The notes beneath the pieces were generated by a model that was not told where the DNA came from, did no database searches, and saw nothing but the letters and a program-made list of their open reading frames with translations. Shown piece after piece: positions 16,490 to 24,908 of a DNA stretch of 64,000 bases. The position numbers were made by a program, and so were the translations under genes. Every line of letters begins with the position of its first letter. Positions within the stretch are counted from its first letter, which is position 1. Origin of the DNA: DATKZM01 sp035527975 (GTDB lineage: Bacteria; Pseudomonadota; Alphaproteobacteria; JAPULJ01); NCBI GenBank assembly GCA_035527975.1, contig DATKZM010000068.1:88398-152397 (forward strand). Reading direction: 5' to 3'.

Positions 16490-18073
16490 TCAGTCCAGCG
16501 GCGCCAGACCGCCGTTCGATGCTTGCTGCTGCAGTTGCGTCTTGCGGATCTTGCCGCTGGCGGTGAGCGGGAAGGCCGCCACCGAAAAGATCCGGTCCGG
16601 CACCTTGTAGCCGGCAATGCGCTCGCGGCACCAGGCGCGAAGATCGTCGGCCGTGGCCGGCGCGGCGAGCTGAACCGCGGCGGCGACCGCCTCGCCGTAA
16701 TAATCGTCCGGCACGCCAAAGACCGCGATATCGGCAATCGCCGCGTGCTCACGCATCAGGTTTTCGATCTCGACCGGATAGATATTCTCGCCGCCGCGGA
16801 TCACCATGTCGCGCAGTCGGCCGCCGGCCATGACGATGTAACCGTCGGGCGTTAGGTTTCCTAAGTCGCCGGTACGCATCCAGCCATCTTGGCCAATGGT
16901 CTCGGCCGTACCCTCGGGGTTCTTGAAGTAGCCGCGCATGACCATGGGGCCGGCGGTCTCGATCTGTCCGGTTTCCCCGACGGGCAGCACCGCGCCGGTC
17001 CGCGCGTCGGTGATCCTGACCGTCGCGCCGGGCAAGGGCGGGCCGCAGGTTTCCCAGCGGTACGGGGCCTCGCAATCGGCGAGGCTGATCAGCGTGCTGG
17101 ACTCGGTCTGGCCGTAGACCTGCACCAGCCCCGGCACCGGAAAGCCTTCGGCGCAGCGCCGCAGCAGTTCGGGGTCGGTGTCGGCCCCACCACAGGTGCC
17201 TGCGCGTAGCGAGCTCAGATCGAAGCCCGACCGGCCTGGATGATCGAGCATCGCAAGGTAGGACGTCGGCACCCCGGAAAGGATGGTGCACTTTTGATCC
17301 TGCATCACAGAGAACATCTGCAGCGGATCAAAGCTCGGCATGCTGAGGAAGGTGCATCCGCGCTGAACTGTGCCGAGGATGCACATGATGCAACCGGCGC
17401 AATGGAACAGAGGAATAAACGTTATCCAACGGTCGGCGGGTGTGACCCGCAGCCGCCCGGAGATCCCCCAGGCATTGGCCATCATGCCGGCATGGGTGAG
17501 CAGCGCGCCTTTTGGATCGCCGGTCGTACCCGAAGTGAACTGCAGCGATGCGACCGCGTCCGGGTCGACATCGGGCAGCGCCGCCGCGCTTTTCCGGCCG
17601 GCCTCGAGCATGTTGGCATAGGACACGGTATCTTCAGCCTGGCCATCGAGACCGATGATCGTGTCCAGAAGCGGGAGCCGGTCGCGGACCTGCCGCACCA
17701 TGTCGAGGTAGTTGCTGTTTCGAAAAGCTTCGGACAGAAAAAGGTGCTCGACTTCGGATTTCTCCAGCGCAAAGGCAAGATCGTTCGGTCGAAAATGCGT
17801 ATTGAGCGGCACCAGCACGGCGCCCGCCAAGGCGACCGCCATTTGCACCACCGGCCACTCGATGCGGTTTTCGGCAAGCAGGCCGATATGGACACCCGGT
17901 TCGACGCCAGCATCGACGAGCGCCCGTGCCAAGGCGTTGGCGCGCTGGTGCCACTCGGCGTAGGTCATCTGCTGGCCGCTGCCCGGAAGGATGATCGCGA
18001 TCTGGTCGCCGCGTTCGGATGCTCGTGCGGCCAGCGCTTCTCCGGGCGTCGTGCAAGGTGACAGTGCGCTCAT
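16490..18073 (-). CDS. AMP-dependent acyl-CoA synthetase (acid-CoA ligase)
   Basis: 527 residues. Adenylate-forming motifs are intact: the P-loop QFTSGTTGDPKGALLTHAGM, VQVYGQTESSTL, the hinge GWMRTGDLGNL and the C-terminal AFPLTASGKIRKTQLQQQA with the catalytic lysine. It activates a carboxylic acid to its CoA thioester via an acyl-AMP. Chain length or aromatic preference is not evident. It is transcribed away from the LysR gene (141-bp spacer), so the LysR protein may control it as well as the Rieske operon. Confidence 0.92.
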   Translation of the reverse strand: MSALSPCTTPGEALAARASERGDQIAIILPGSGQQMTYAEWHQRANALARALVDAGVEPGVHIGLLAENRIEWPVVQMAVALAGAVLVPLNTHFRPNDLAFALEKSEVEHLFLSEAFRNSNYLDMVRQVRDRLPLLDTIIGLDGQAEDTVSYANMLEAGRKSAAALPDVDPDAVASLQFTSGTTGDPKGALLTHAGMMANAWGISGRLRVTPADRWITFIPLFHCAGCIMCILGTVQRGCTFLSMPSFDPLQMFSVMQDQKCTILSGVPTSYLAMLDHPGRSGFDLSSLRAGTCGGADTDPELLRRCAEGFPVPGLVQVYGQTESSTLISLADCEAPYRWETCGPPLPGATVRITDARTGAVLPVGETGQIETAGPMVMRGYFKNPEGTAETIGQDGWMRTGDLGNLTPDGYIVMAGGRLRDMVIRGGENIYPVEIENLMREHAAIADIAVFGVPDDYYGEAVAAAVQLAAPATADDLRAWCRERIAGYKVPDRIFSVAAFPLTASGKIRKTQLQQQASNGGLAPLD

Positions 18074-18214
18074 TTGTTAGCCTTGTGGGTTTGCCCCGTG
18101 CAGTCGTCAATGGTGCCCAAAGCAATAGCGGGACTTGACGGCGATTGCCAAGAGCGTTGGCGTAGTGTGTGACCGCCTTCGCCAGATGTTAGGCTGCGGC
18201 GAAGCTAGGCGGGA

Positions 18215-19246
18215 ATGGCGGATATGAGCGGAAAGAAGGATCGTCCGGAATCCGGGCAGAAAGTTAAGGCAGAGCGACAACCGGGCGCGTCTGGCACGGC
18301 GCGGGACCGCGGCTCGATTGCCTTCACGCTGAGGCAGCTCCAGTATTTCACGGCCGCCGCCGAGCACGCCAGCGTGGTCGGCGCGGCGGCCGCCCTCAAC
18401 GTCTCGCCGGCCTCGGTTTCGGCTGCGATCAACCATCTGGAAACGGTTTGCGGTTTGCAGCTCTTCGTCCGCCGGCATGCCCGGGGCCTCGTGCTGACGC
18501 CGACCGGCAGTGACATGGTGATCGAAGCCTCCAACCTGTTGCACCTGGCGATCGACTTCCAGGATGAGAGCCGCAAGCGCAGCCAGACCGTTCAGGGCCG
18601 ATTGGAGATCGGCGTGCTGGTCAGCTTCGCCGCGACCCTGACGCCGCAGATCGTGCGACGCTTTCTCGACGCCTATCCCGACGCGGAGATTCGCTGGCAC
18701 CAGGGAGATCTGGACTATTTGATCAACGGTCTTGAAGCCGGTCGGCTCGAGCTCGCCCTGATGTACGACTTCGACCTGCCAAGCACGCTGCGTCGCATGG
18801 GCATGCTGCCGTTGCCGCCGAAGGTCATTTTGCCCCGGACCCATCGCCTTGCCGGCCAGCAAACGGTCTCGCTCCAAGAGATTGTCGAAGAGCCTTATAT
18901 CCTCTTGGACCTGCCGCGGACGCGCGACTATTTCCTGTCGATTTTTGCCGAGCTGGGCTTGACGCCGAATGTCGCCTATCGCGAGAGCTCGGTGGAAATG
19001 CTGCGCAGCCTTGTCGCCAACGAGTTCGGCTATTCGATCCTGAACTACGTGAGCGAAGCCGAGTTGCAGAGGGGAGCGTCGGAGATCGTCGCCATTCCAC
19101 TGGACCGTGAGGTTCGCGGCACGGCGCTTTCCGCAGTGTGGCATTACCGGTATCGGATGAACCGGCTGGCACAGGCGTTTCTCGACTGTGCGCAGGAGTT
19201 TATGCTCGAACGCGCCCGGAGCGAACCGCAAGGGCACGAGGGATGA
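18215..19246 (+). CDS. LysR-family transcriptional regulator
   Basis: 343 residues with a ~30-residue Lys/Arg/Gly-rich N-terminal tail before the helix-turn-helix at residues ~33-95 (FTLRQLQYFTAAAEHASVVGAAAALNVSPASVSAAINHLE, quoted in part: AAALNVSPASVSAAINHLE). The effector domain follows. Start ATG 18215 is preferred; an internal ATG at 18224 (MSGKK) is also possible. It stands between the divergent acyl-CoA ligase and the co-directional Rieske operon, the usual layout for a catabolic LysR activator. Confidence 0.93.
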   Translation: MADMSGKKDRPESGQKVKAERQPGASGTARDRGSIAFTLRQLQYFTAAAEHASVVGAAAALNVSPASVSAAINHLETVCGLQLFVRRHARGLVLTPTGSDMVIEASNLLHLAIDFQDESRKRSQTVQGRLEIGVLVSFAATLTPQIVRRFLDAYPDAEIRWHQGDLDYLINGLEAGRLELALMYDFDLPSTLRRMGMLPLPPKVILPRTHRLAGQQTVSLQEIVEEPYILLDLPRTRDYFLSIFAELGLTPNVAYRESSVEMLRSLVANEFGYSILNYVSEAELQRGASEIVAIPLDREVRGTALSAVWHYRYRMNRLAQAFLDCAQEFMLERARSEPQGHEG

Positions 19247-19269
19247 CAACCGTGCGATTTTTCAACCTG

Positions 19270-19304
19270 CGAATTTCTAATTCAGTTTTTCCGAATTAGA
19301 TTCG
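19270..19304. promoter_or_regulatory. AT-rich inverted repeat upstream of Rieske operon
   Basis: TCTAATTC (19276-19283) and GAATTAGA (19293-19300) are exact inverted arms with a 9-base spacer; allowing a 2-base bulge the pairing extends to CGAAT...ATTCG. It falls between the LysR gene and the oxygenase start at 19390. It may be a LysR-family binding site (T-N11-A style) or a terminator for lysR; a following T-run is absent, which favours an operator. Confidence 0.5.
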
Positions 19305-19389
19305 AAGATTTGAGAGTTGTGCTGGCGCAAATTGCTCCATAGGCTGATGGAGGACTGGACACGCTCCCTGGACTATTAGGAGGTTCGGC

Positions 19390-20754
19390 ATGAGCGAGAA
19401 GCGACAATTTCTACGTGAGCCGTATAGCGCCTACCATAATCCGACGTTGCCACAGGAAGACGTCGAGCTGACCCATGTCGAGAAGGGCTCGGCGTGCGGC
19501 GAGTATTTGCGGCGATTCTGGCAGCCGATCTGCCTGTCGGAGGAACTGGGCGAGCTGCCGCACCGCGTGCGGATGTTCGGCGAGGACCTGATCGCCTTCC
19601 GCTCGAAGTCGGGTGAGGTCGGGATCCTCGACCTGCATTGCAGCCATCGGGGCAGCTCGCTGGAATTCGGCATCATCGAGGAGAACGGGCTGCGCTGCTG
19701 TTATCACAGCTGGCTGTTCGCGGCCGACGGAACCATCCTGGAAACCCCGGGCGATCCGCCGGAAAGCCGCTTGCGTCACATGATGTGCCACGGCGCCTAC
19801 CCGGCGCATGAGTACAACGGCCTGATCTTCGTCTATATGGGGCCGCCGGAGAAGAAGCCGGACTTGCCGATCTACGATACTTACGAGATCCCGGGCGACC
19901 GGCTGGTGCCCTACTACATCACCTATCCATGCAACTGGCTGCAAGTGCAGGAGAATGTGATGGACCCCGCGCACGGGGTCTTCCTGCACACGCGGGTCAG
20001 TTTCAGCCAGTTCGCGGACGCCTGGGGCGAGCTGCCGGTCATGGACTTCCAGAAGACGCCCGCCGGGATGATCTACATTACCTCCCGCCGCTGGGGCGAC
20101 AATGTCTGGGTTCGGTCCAACGACATCATCCTCGGCAACCAGGCGCAGGTCGGCCACATCTGGGAGGACGGCCAGGAGGTGAAGAGCTATGTCCGCGCCG
20201 GCATCACGCGCTGGACCACGCCGATCGACAACACGACCTGCCGGATCATGGGCTGGCGCCACTTCCATCCCGACCAGGATCCGCGCGACATCGCCAAAGA
20301 GGACGAATGCGGCATCGAAACGGTCGATTTCTATGGCCAGGGTCCAGGCGAAACCCGCGAGGAGCGCCAGCGGATACCGGGCGATTTTGACGCACAAACG
20401 TCCCAGCGGCCGATCGCCAATCACGGCATGGAGCACCTCACGGCAACCGACAAAGGCGTCAACATGCTGCGCCAGATCCTGCGCCGCGAGATCCACAAGG
20501 TGGCCAAGGGCGAAGACCCGCAAGTGTCGCCGCTGCTCACCGAGGGGCGCCGGCCCAGCTATGTCCACGACACGGTCGTGGCGATCCCGCCGCGCGCAGG
20601 CGTCGACGACGACAAGCTCGTCGGCGAGGTCGGCCGTGCTATCACGGAAATCAATGTGCGCGGCGACCACCACGAAGCCGCCGGCCGCGACGAGCGCATC
20701 CGCGCCTTGATCGCCGACTACGCCCGGTCGGCCGCGCAACTCAAATCAGCGTGA
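19390..20754 (+). CDS. Rieske-type aromatic ring-hydroxylating oxygenase, alpha subunit
   Basis: 454 residues; ATG 19390 has AGGAGG at 19379-19384. The Rieske [2Fe-2S] ligands are C84-S-H86 and C103-C-Y-H106; the mononuclear iron ligands are the Asp192-x2-His195-x4-His200 pattern in MDPAHGVFLH. Overall it resembles the phthalate 4,5-dioxygenase/vanillate demethylase type, which works as a homo-oligomer with a separate reductase. No reductase is encoded nearby. Its operon partners are an unknown 206-residue protein and a complete Liv importer, suggesting that the importer brings in the aromatic or N-heterocyclic substrate. Confidence 0.93.
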   Translation: MSEKRQFLREPYSAYHNPTLPQEDVELTHVEKGSACGEYLRRFWQPICLSEELGELPHRVRMFGEDLIAFRSKSGEVGILDLHCSHRGSSLEFGIIEENGLRCCYHSWLFAADGTILETPGDPPESRLRHMMCHGAYPAHEYNGLIFVYMGPPEKKPDLPIYDTYEIPGDRLVPYYITYPCNWLQVQENVMDPAHGVFLHTRVSFSQFADAWGELPVMDFQKTPAGMIYITSRRWGDNVWVRSNDIILGNQAQVGHIWEDGQEVKSYVRAGITRWTTPIDNTTCRIMGWRHFHPDQDPRDIAKEDECGIETVDFYGQGPGETREERQRIPGDFDAQTSQRPIANHGMEHLTATDKGVNMLRQILRREIHKVAKGEDPQVSPLLTEGRRPSYVHDTVVAIPPRAGVDDDKLVGEVGRAITEINVRGDHHEAAGRDERIRALIADYARSAAQLKSA

Positions 20755-20763
20755 GGGGGAGCC

Positions 20764-21384
20764 GTGACACGCATTCCAATACATCCGGGGGCGGTCGACT
20801 GGACCGGCGAGAATCCGGGCATCTATCTCAAGGAAACCGAGGATGGGCCCTGGACCGGCCTGATGTGCTTCTTCCGCATCATGGTTTCGCCGCACGGCCG
20901 CGGCCACGGCGTAGTCCTGCTCGACCAGCCCAACGTCGCCAAAGGTCTGCCCGAGGTGGAGAACTTCTGCATCTCGGACAACGAGCCGCTGGCCCGCTAT
21001 CTGGTCGACGGCTATTTCGCGAAATTCGCGTCGTTCAAGGTGTCGCCCGGTCTTGGCGCCATGACGTATCTTCCGCTGACCGGGGTCAGCCGCTCGGGTG
21101 AGACCTCTCCGGGATCGTCTTACGTGGAGACCGTTGCCAGCGCGGATTACGAGGTGGTGAGCACCTGGAACGATCTCGGCGAAGCCTTCGCCGTCGAACT
21201 GCCCAAAGCGAACACCGCCACCGGCAGGCACGAGATGTTCAGCCTGTTTATCGAGGCGCCCGATGCATCGGTGACCGTCAACGGCCGGCCGCTCACGGGC
21301 AAGGTCTTTCCGCGCGACTTCAACGGCCGGACCAGCAGCTGTGCGTTCCTGGCGTTCTCGGAAAGCTGGGTGCTGGCCGTATGA
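20764..21384 (+). CDS. Uncharacterised protein partnered with Rieske oxygenase
   Basis: 206 residues, GTG start at 20764 directly after a GAGGGGGA ribosome site and 9 bp after the oxygenase stop. I do not recognise a family. There is no signal peptide, transmembrane segment or cofactor motif. The sequence is mixed alpha/beta in character, with a conserved-looking HPGAVDWTGENPGIYLKE start, RGHGVVLLDQPNV and a C-terminal PRDFNGRTSSCAFLAFSE. Tight coupling suggests a partner, chaperone or second step for the oxygenase product; size is close to small beta subunits of ring-hydroxylating dioxygenases, but I see no convincing similarity. Confidence 0.8.
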   Translation: MTRIPIHPGAVDWTGENPGIYLKETEDGPWTGLMCFFRIMVSPHGRGHGVVLLDQPNVAKGLPEVENFCISDNEPLARYLVDGYFAKFASFKVSPGLGAMTYLPLTGVSRSGETSPGSSYVETVASADYEVVSTWNDLGEAFAVELPKANTATGRHEMFSLFIEAPDASVTVNGRPLTGKVFPRDFNGRTSSCAFLAFSESWVLAV

Positions 21385-21453
21385 GGCGCGGCGGCGGGCA
21401 GTTGGGCGGATGACGGAACAGCGCCGGCTGGCTGATCAGGGGCGGATCATCCC

Positions 21454-22323
21454 TTGACCGACGCGCTGCAATTTCTCTTTGCCGGATTGGTCATCGGCAG
21501 CATCTACGGGCTGGCCGGGATCGGCTTCACGGCCGTCTACAACGTGACCGGCGTGGTCAATTTCGCCCAGGGCGACTTCGCCATGTTGGGCGCCATGCTG
21601 GCGATCGCGATGATGGCGGTGGGCACGCCGATGATCGTCGCCATCGTCCTTGCGATCATCGTCGTCGCGTTGCTGGGCGGCGTCATCGAACGGCTGGCGA
21701 TCCGGCCGGCATCCCAGACCGTGATACGCGGCATCATCATCACCATCGGTCTGGGCGTGCTGCTGCAGGGCGTGGCCGTGGTGCTGTGGGACTCAAACCC
21801 CAAATCGCTGCCCGCCTTCTCCGGCGAGACGCCGATCAACGTCCTCGGCGCGACCCTGCCGCCGCAATCGATCTGGGTGGTCGGCACCGCCGTCGTGCTG
21901 ATGGTGGCGCTGCATTTCTTCTTCCAGCGCTCCTATCTGGGCAAGGCCTTCCGCGCCTGCGCGGTCAATCCCTTCGCGGCGCGGCTCGTCGGCGTGCGCG
22001 TGCCGACGATGGCTTCGATCAGCTTCATGCTGAGCGGCGCGCTCGGCGCCGTCGCCGGCATCATCGTCACGCCGATCGCGCTGATGCAGTACGATTCGGG
22101 CATCGGCATCGGCATCAAGGGGTTCATCGCCTGCATCATCGGCGGCTTCGGCCACCCCATCGGTGCTGCGATCGGCGGGCTGATGCTCGGCGTCATCGAG
22201 GCGTTTTCCGCCGGCTATCTGAGCTCCGGCTACAAGGACGCGATCGCCTTCATCTTGTTGCTTGGTTTCCTTTTCGCCCGTCCCGAGGGGATCATGGGCG
22301 AGATGGAAAAGGCGCAGCACTGA
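21454..22323 (+). CDS. livH: Branched-chain amino-acid-type ABC transporter permease LivH
   Basis: 289 residues from a TTG at 21454 (MTDALQFLFAGLVIGSIYGLAGIGFTAVYNVTGVVNFAQGDF in part: VYNVTGVVNFAQGDFAML). EAA-like loop FRACAVNPFAARLVGVRVP and GGFGHPIGAAIGGLMLG are in place. The rare TTG start, with GGGGCGGA upstream, is supported because the first residues match other LivH N-termini. Stop TGA at 22321 is 2 bp ahead of livM. It forms the pore with LivM. Confidence 0.93.
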   Translation: MTDALQFLFAGLVIGSIYGLAGIGFTAVYNVTGVVNFAQGDFAMLGAMLAIAMMAVGTPMIVAIVLAIIVVALLGGVIERLAIRPASQTVIRGIIITIGLGVLLQGVAVVLWDSNPKSLPAFSGETPINVLGATLPPQSIWVVGTAVVLMVALHFFFQRSYLGKAFRACAVNPFAARLVGVRVPTMASISFMLSGALGAVAGIIVTPIALMQYDSGIGIGIKGFIACIIGGFGHPIGAAIGGLMLGVIEAFSAGYLSSGYKDAIAFILLLGFLFARPEGIMGEMEKAQH

Positions 22324-22325
22324 CG

Positions 22326-23267
22326 ATGTGGCGGATCGGCGCCTTCACGCTCCTGATCGTCGCGCTCTGGTTCGTCGAGAACAACTATGTGCTCAATCTG
22401 CTGGTGGTCATCGCGCTGCAAACGATGTCGGCGCTCGGCCTCTCCTTGCTGATGGGCTACACCGGCCAGATCTCGCTCGGACACGCCGCCTTCTATGGAC
22501 TTGGCGCCTACGGCTCGGCGTTGATCAGCATGCGGCTGGGCCTGAACCCCTGGCTTTCGATCTTCGCCGCGACGGCGATCGTGGCGGGGATCGGCTGGAG
22601 CCTGGGCTGGCTCGTGTTCCGGCTGCGCGGCCATCATCTCGCCATGGCGACGCTGGCCTTCGGCGTGATCGTCTATGTCGGCTTCGTCGAGCTGCACGAT
22701 CTGACCGGCGGGCCGAACGGCCTGCAAGATGTGCCGATCTTCACGGTCCTGGGCACCTTTCTCGACAGCGACCGGCTGATCTATCCGCTCGCCTGGGGGG
22801 CGTGCATCCTGACCATCGTGCTGGCGCACAATCTGGTTCACTCGCCCAAGGGCCTGTCGATGCGCTCGGTGGCCGAGAACGAGCGCGTTGCCGCCTCGCT
22901 CGGCCAGGACGTGAGCGCCCTCAAGCGCCAGATTTTGATGCTGAGCGCGGCCTGGGCCGCTTTTGCGGGCGGTATCTGGGCGCACTATCTGGGCTATCTG
23001 AGCCCCAATCCGTTCGACGTCGGCTTCTCGATCAAGCTTCTGGTGATGGTGGCGATCGGCGGTTTCGCGAATATCTGGGGCGTGCTGTTCGGCGTCGCCT
23101 TCGTGACCATCCTGGGGCAGCTGCTGAAGCCCTTCGGGTTCTACGACGTCGTCATCTACGGCCTGCTGCTGGTCATCGTCATGGTCTTCTTCCCCAACGG
23201 CCTGCTGGACGGCCTGGTCACGCTGGCGCGCTCGGCGGTGAGCGGCCTGCGCGGAGCGCGGGCATGA
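22326..23267 (+). CDS. livM: Branched-chain amino-acid-type ABC transporter permease LivM
   Basis: 313 residues from ATG 22326 (MWRIGAFTLLIVALWFVENN). Hallmarks are LLMGYTGQISLGHAAFYGLGAYG, VFRLRGHHLAMATLAFG, AVAENERVAASLG-type loop (SMRSVAENERVAASLGQDV) and GGFANIWGVLFGVAFVTILG. The same frame is open upstream through livH, but this is read-through of the wrong frame. The TGA overlaps the ATG of the next gene (ATGA at 23264-23267), so livM and the LivG-LivF fusion are translationally coupled. Confidence 0.94.
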   Translation: MWRIGAFTLLIVALWFVENNYVLNLLVVIALQTMSALGLSLLMGYTGQISLGHAAFYGLGAYGSALISMRLGLNPWLSIFAATAIVAGIGWSLGWLVFRLRGHHLAMATLAFGVIVYVGFVELHDLTGGPNGLQDVPIFTVLGTFLDSDRLIYPLAWGACILTIVLAHNLVHSPKGLSMRSVAENERVAASLGQDVSALKRQILMLSAAWAAFAGGIWAHYLGYLSPNPFDVGFSIKLLVMVAIGGFANIWGVLFGVAFVTILGQLLKPFGFYDVVIYGLLLVIVMVFFPNGLLDGLVTLARSAVSGLRGARA

Positions 23268-24907
23268 AGGCCGGGCACCCGCTGCTGGAGGTGTCCGGCG
23301 TCACCGTCTCGTTCGGTGGGCTGGTCGCCCTCGACAATGTCGGGGTGCATGTCGACGAGCGCGAGATCGTCGCCCTCATCGGTCCGAACGGCGCCGGCAA
23401 GACGACGCTTCTGAATGTGCTGGCGGGCGCCACCGCGCCGAACAGCGGCACCGTCAGCTTTCGCGGCCGGAGGATCGAGCGGCTGCCCGCGCACCGGGTC
23501 AACGCGCTCGGCATCGCCCGCACGTTTCAGAGCGTGGAGCTGCTGCAGCGGCTCTCGGTGCGCGAGAACGTAATGGCCGGCGGCGTCGCCCGAACCGGCC
23601 TCGGCCTCGGCGTCAGCATGCTGGGCTTCGGCCCGCCGAAGGCCGTGGAGGCGCGGCTGCGCGAACAGGCGGACGAATTCCTTGGCATCGTCGGGCTCTC
23701 CCAGCGGGCGGACGAGCCGGCGGCGATCCTGCCGGCGGGACAGCAGCGCCTGCTCGGCATCGCCCGGGCCCTGGCGACCGGCGGCGAGCTGATCCTGCTC
23801 GACGAGCCCGGCGCGGGCCTGAACGACATCGAGAAGACCGAGCTGATCGACGTCATCCGGCGCCTGCGCGACAACCACCGGACCATCCTCTTCGTCGAGC
23901 ACGACATGTCGGTGGTCGGCCAGCTCGCAGAGCGCATCGTGGTGCTCGACCGGGGCCGCGTCATCGCCGAGGGCCTGCCCGACGATGTGCGCCGGTCGCC
24001 GGAAGTGATCGAGGCCTATCTGGGCCAGCCGGCCGCGGCGGCCGGCGCCCGCCCGGCAACCGCCCGGACACCAGCGGACGCCAGGCCGCTGCTCAATGTC
24101 GCCAACCTCTCGGTGCGCTACAGCGGCCTGCTGGCGCTCGACGATCTGTCGCTCACGATCGGCACCGGCGAGATCGTCGCCGTGGTCGGGGCGAACGGCG
24201 CGGGCAAGAGCACGCTCTTGAAGACCATCGCCGGCTTCGTGCCGACCGCCGGCGGCACGATCGGTTTCGAGGAGCGCACGCTGAACGGTGTCCGGGCCGA
24301 GGAGATCGTCGGCGCCGGCATCGGCATGGCGCCGGAGGGCCGCGAGCTCTTCCCGACCCTGTCGGTGATGGACAACCTGACGCTCGGCAACTACACGCGC
24401 ATCCGCGCGGCCGGGTTCGTCAACCTGCTGTTCCGCTCGCGCCGTCTGCAGCAACAGCTCGACCGGCAGCTTCAGACGGTCTTCGAGCTGTTCCCGGTGC
24501 TGCTCGAGCGCCGCGGGCAGAGCGCCGGCACGCTGAGCGGCGGACAGGGCCAGATGCTGGCGATCGGCCGCGCGTTGATGAGCGCGCCCAAGCTGCTGAT
24601 GCTGGACGAGCCGTCGCTCGGGCTGGCGCCGCAGGTGGTCAGCCAGATCATGGCCACGCTGCTGCGGCTGCGCGATGACGGGCTGACGATCCTGCTGGTG
24701 GAGCAGAATGCGCGCGCCGCGCTCGAGATCGCCGATCGGGCCTATGTGCTGGCGGCGGGCAAGGTGGTGGCCAGCGGGTCCGCCGCCGAGCTTGCCGGCG
24801 ACAAGGCGATCTCGGAGGCCTATCTCGGCTGGGAGGGCGCCCGGGATACCGCGCTCAGCGCCGGCGAGCCGGCGGTCGAGGCGGCCGCCTCGCCAGGGAG
24901 CCGCTGA
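23264..24907 (+). CDS. LivG-LivF fusion: tandem ATPases of a branched-chain-type ABC transporter
   Basis: 547 residues from ATG 23264 (MKAGHPLLEVSGVTVSFGG). Residues ~6-250 are LivG (Walker A IGPNGAGKTTLLN, degenerate signature LPAGQQRLLGIARAL, Walker B LILLDEPGAGL). An Ala/Pro/Arg linker (~residues 255-275) leads into a full LivF domain (~277-520) with Walker A VGANGAGKSTLLK, signature LSGGQGQMLAIGRAL and Walker B LLMLDEPSLGL. Both domains look competent. This differs from the first importer of the window, where LivG is joined to LivM instead. No separate livG or livF exists in this operon. Confidence 0.94.
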   Translation: MKAGHPLLEVSGVTVSFGGLVALDNVGVHVDEREIVALIGPNGAGKTTLLNVLAGATAPNSGTVSFRGRRIERLPAHRVNALGIARTFQSVELLQRLSVRENVMAGGVARTGLGLGVSMLGFGPPKAVEARLREQADEFLGIVGLSQRADEPAAILPAGQQRLLGIARALATGGELILLDEPGAGLNDIEKTELIDVIRRLRDNHRTILFVEHDMSVVGQLAERIVVLDRGRVIAEGLPDDVRRSPEVIEAYLGQPAAAAGARPATARTPADARPLLNVANLSVRYSGLLALDDLSLTIGTGEIVAVVGANGAGKSTLLKTIAGFVPTAGGTIGFEERTLNGVRAEEIVGAGIGMAPEGRELFPTLSVMDNLTLGNYTRIRAAGFVNLLFRSRRLQQQLDRQLQTVFELFPVLLERRGQSAGTLSGGQGQMLAIGRALMSAPKLLMLDEPSLGLAPQVVSQIMATLLRLRDDGLTILLVEQNARAALEIADRAYVLAAGKVVASGSAAELAGDKAISEAYLGWEGARDTALSAGEPAVEAAASPGSR

Positions 24908-24908
24908 A

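Noticed and set aside
15789..18073. Naphthalene-degradation cluster
   Set aside because: Only an HCCA-isomerase-like protein and a general acyl-CoA ligase are present; no dioxygenase subunits, dihydrodiol dehydrogenase or hydratase-aldolase lie with them.
21786..22325. Upstream extension of livM through livH
   Set aside because: Arg/Asp-rich nonsense in the wrong frame; ATG 22326 starts a normal LivM.
22262..23263. In-frame upstream extension that would make the LivG-LivF protein 881 residues long
   Set aside because: The added part is the wrong frame of livM; the ATG at 23264 within ATGA overlap begins the family-like sequence.
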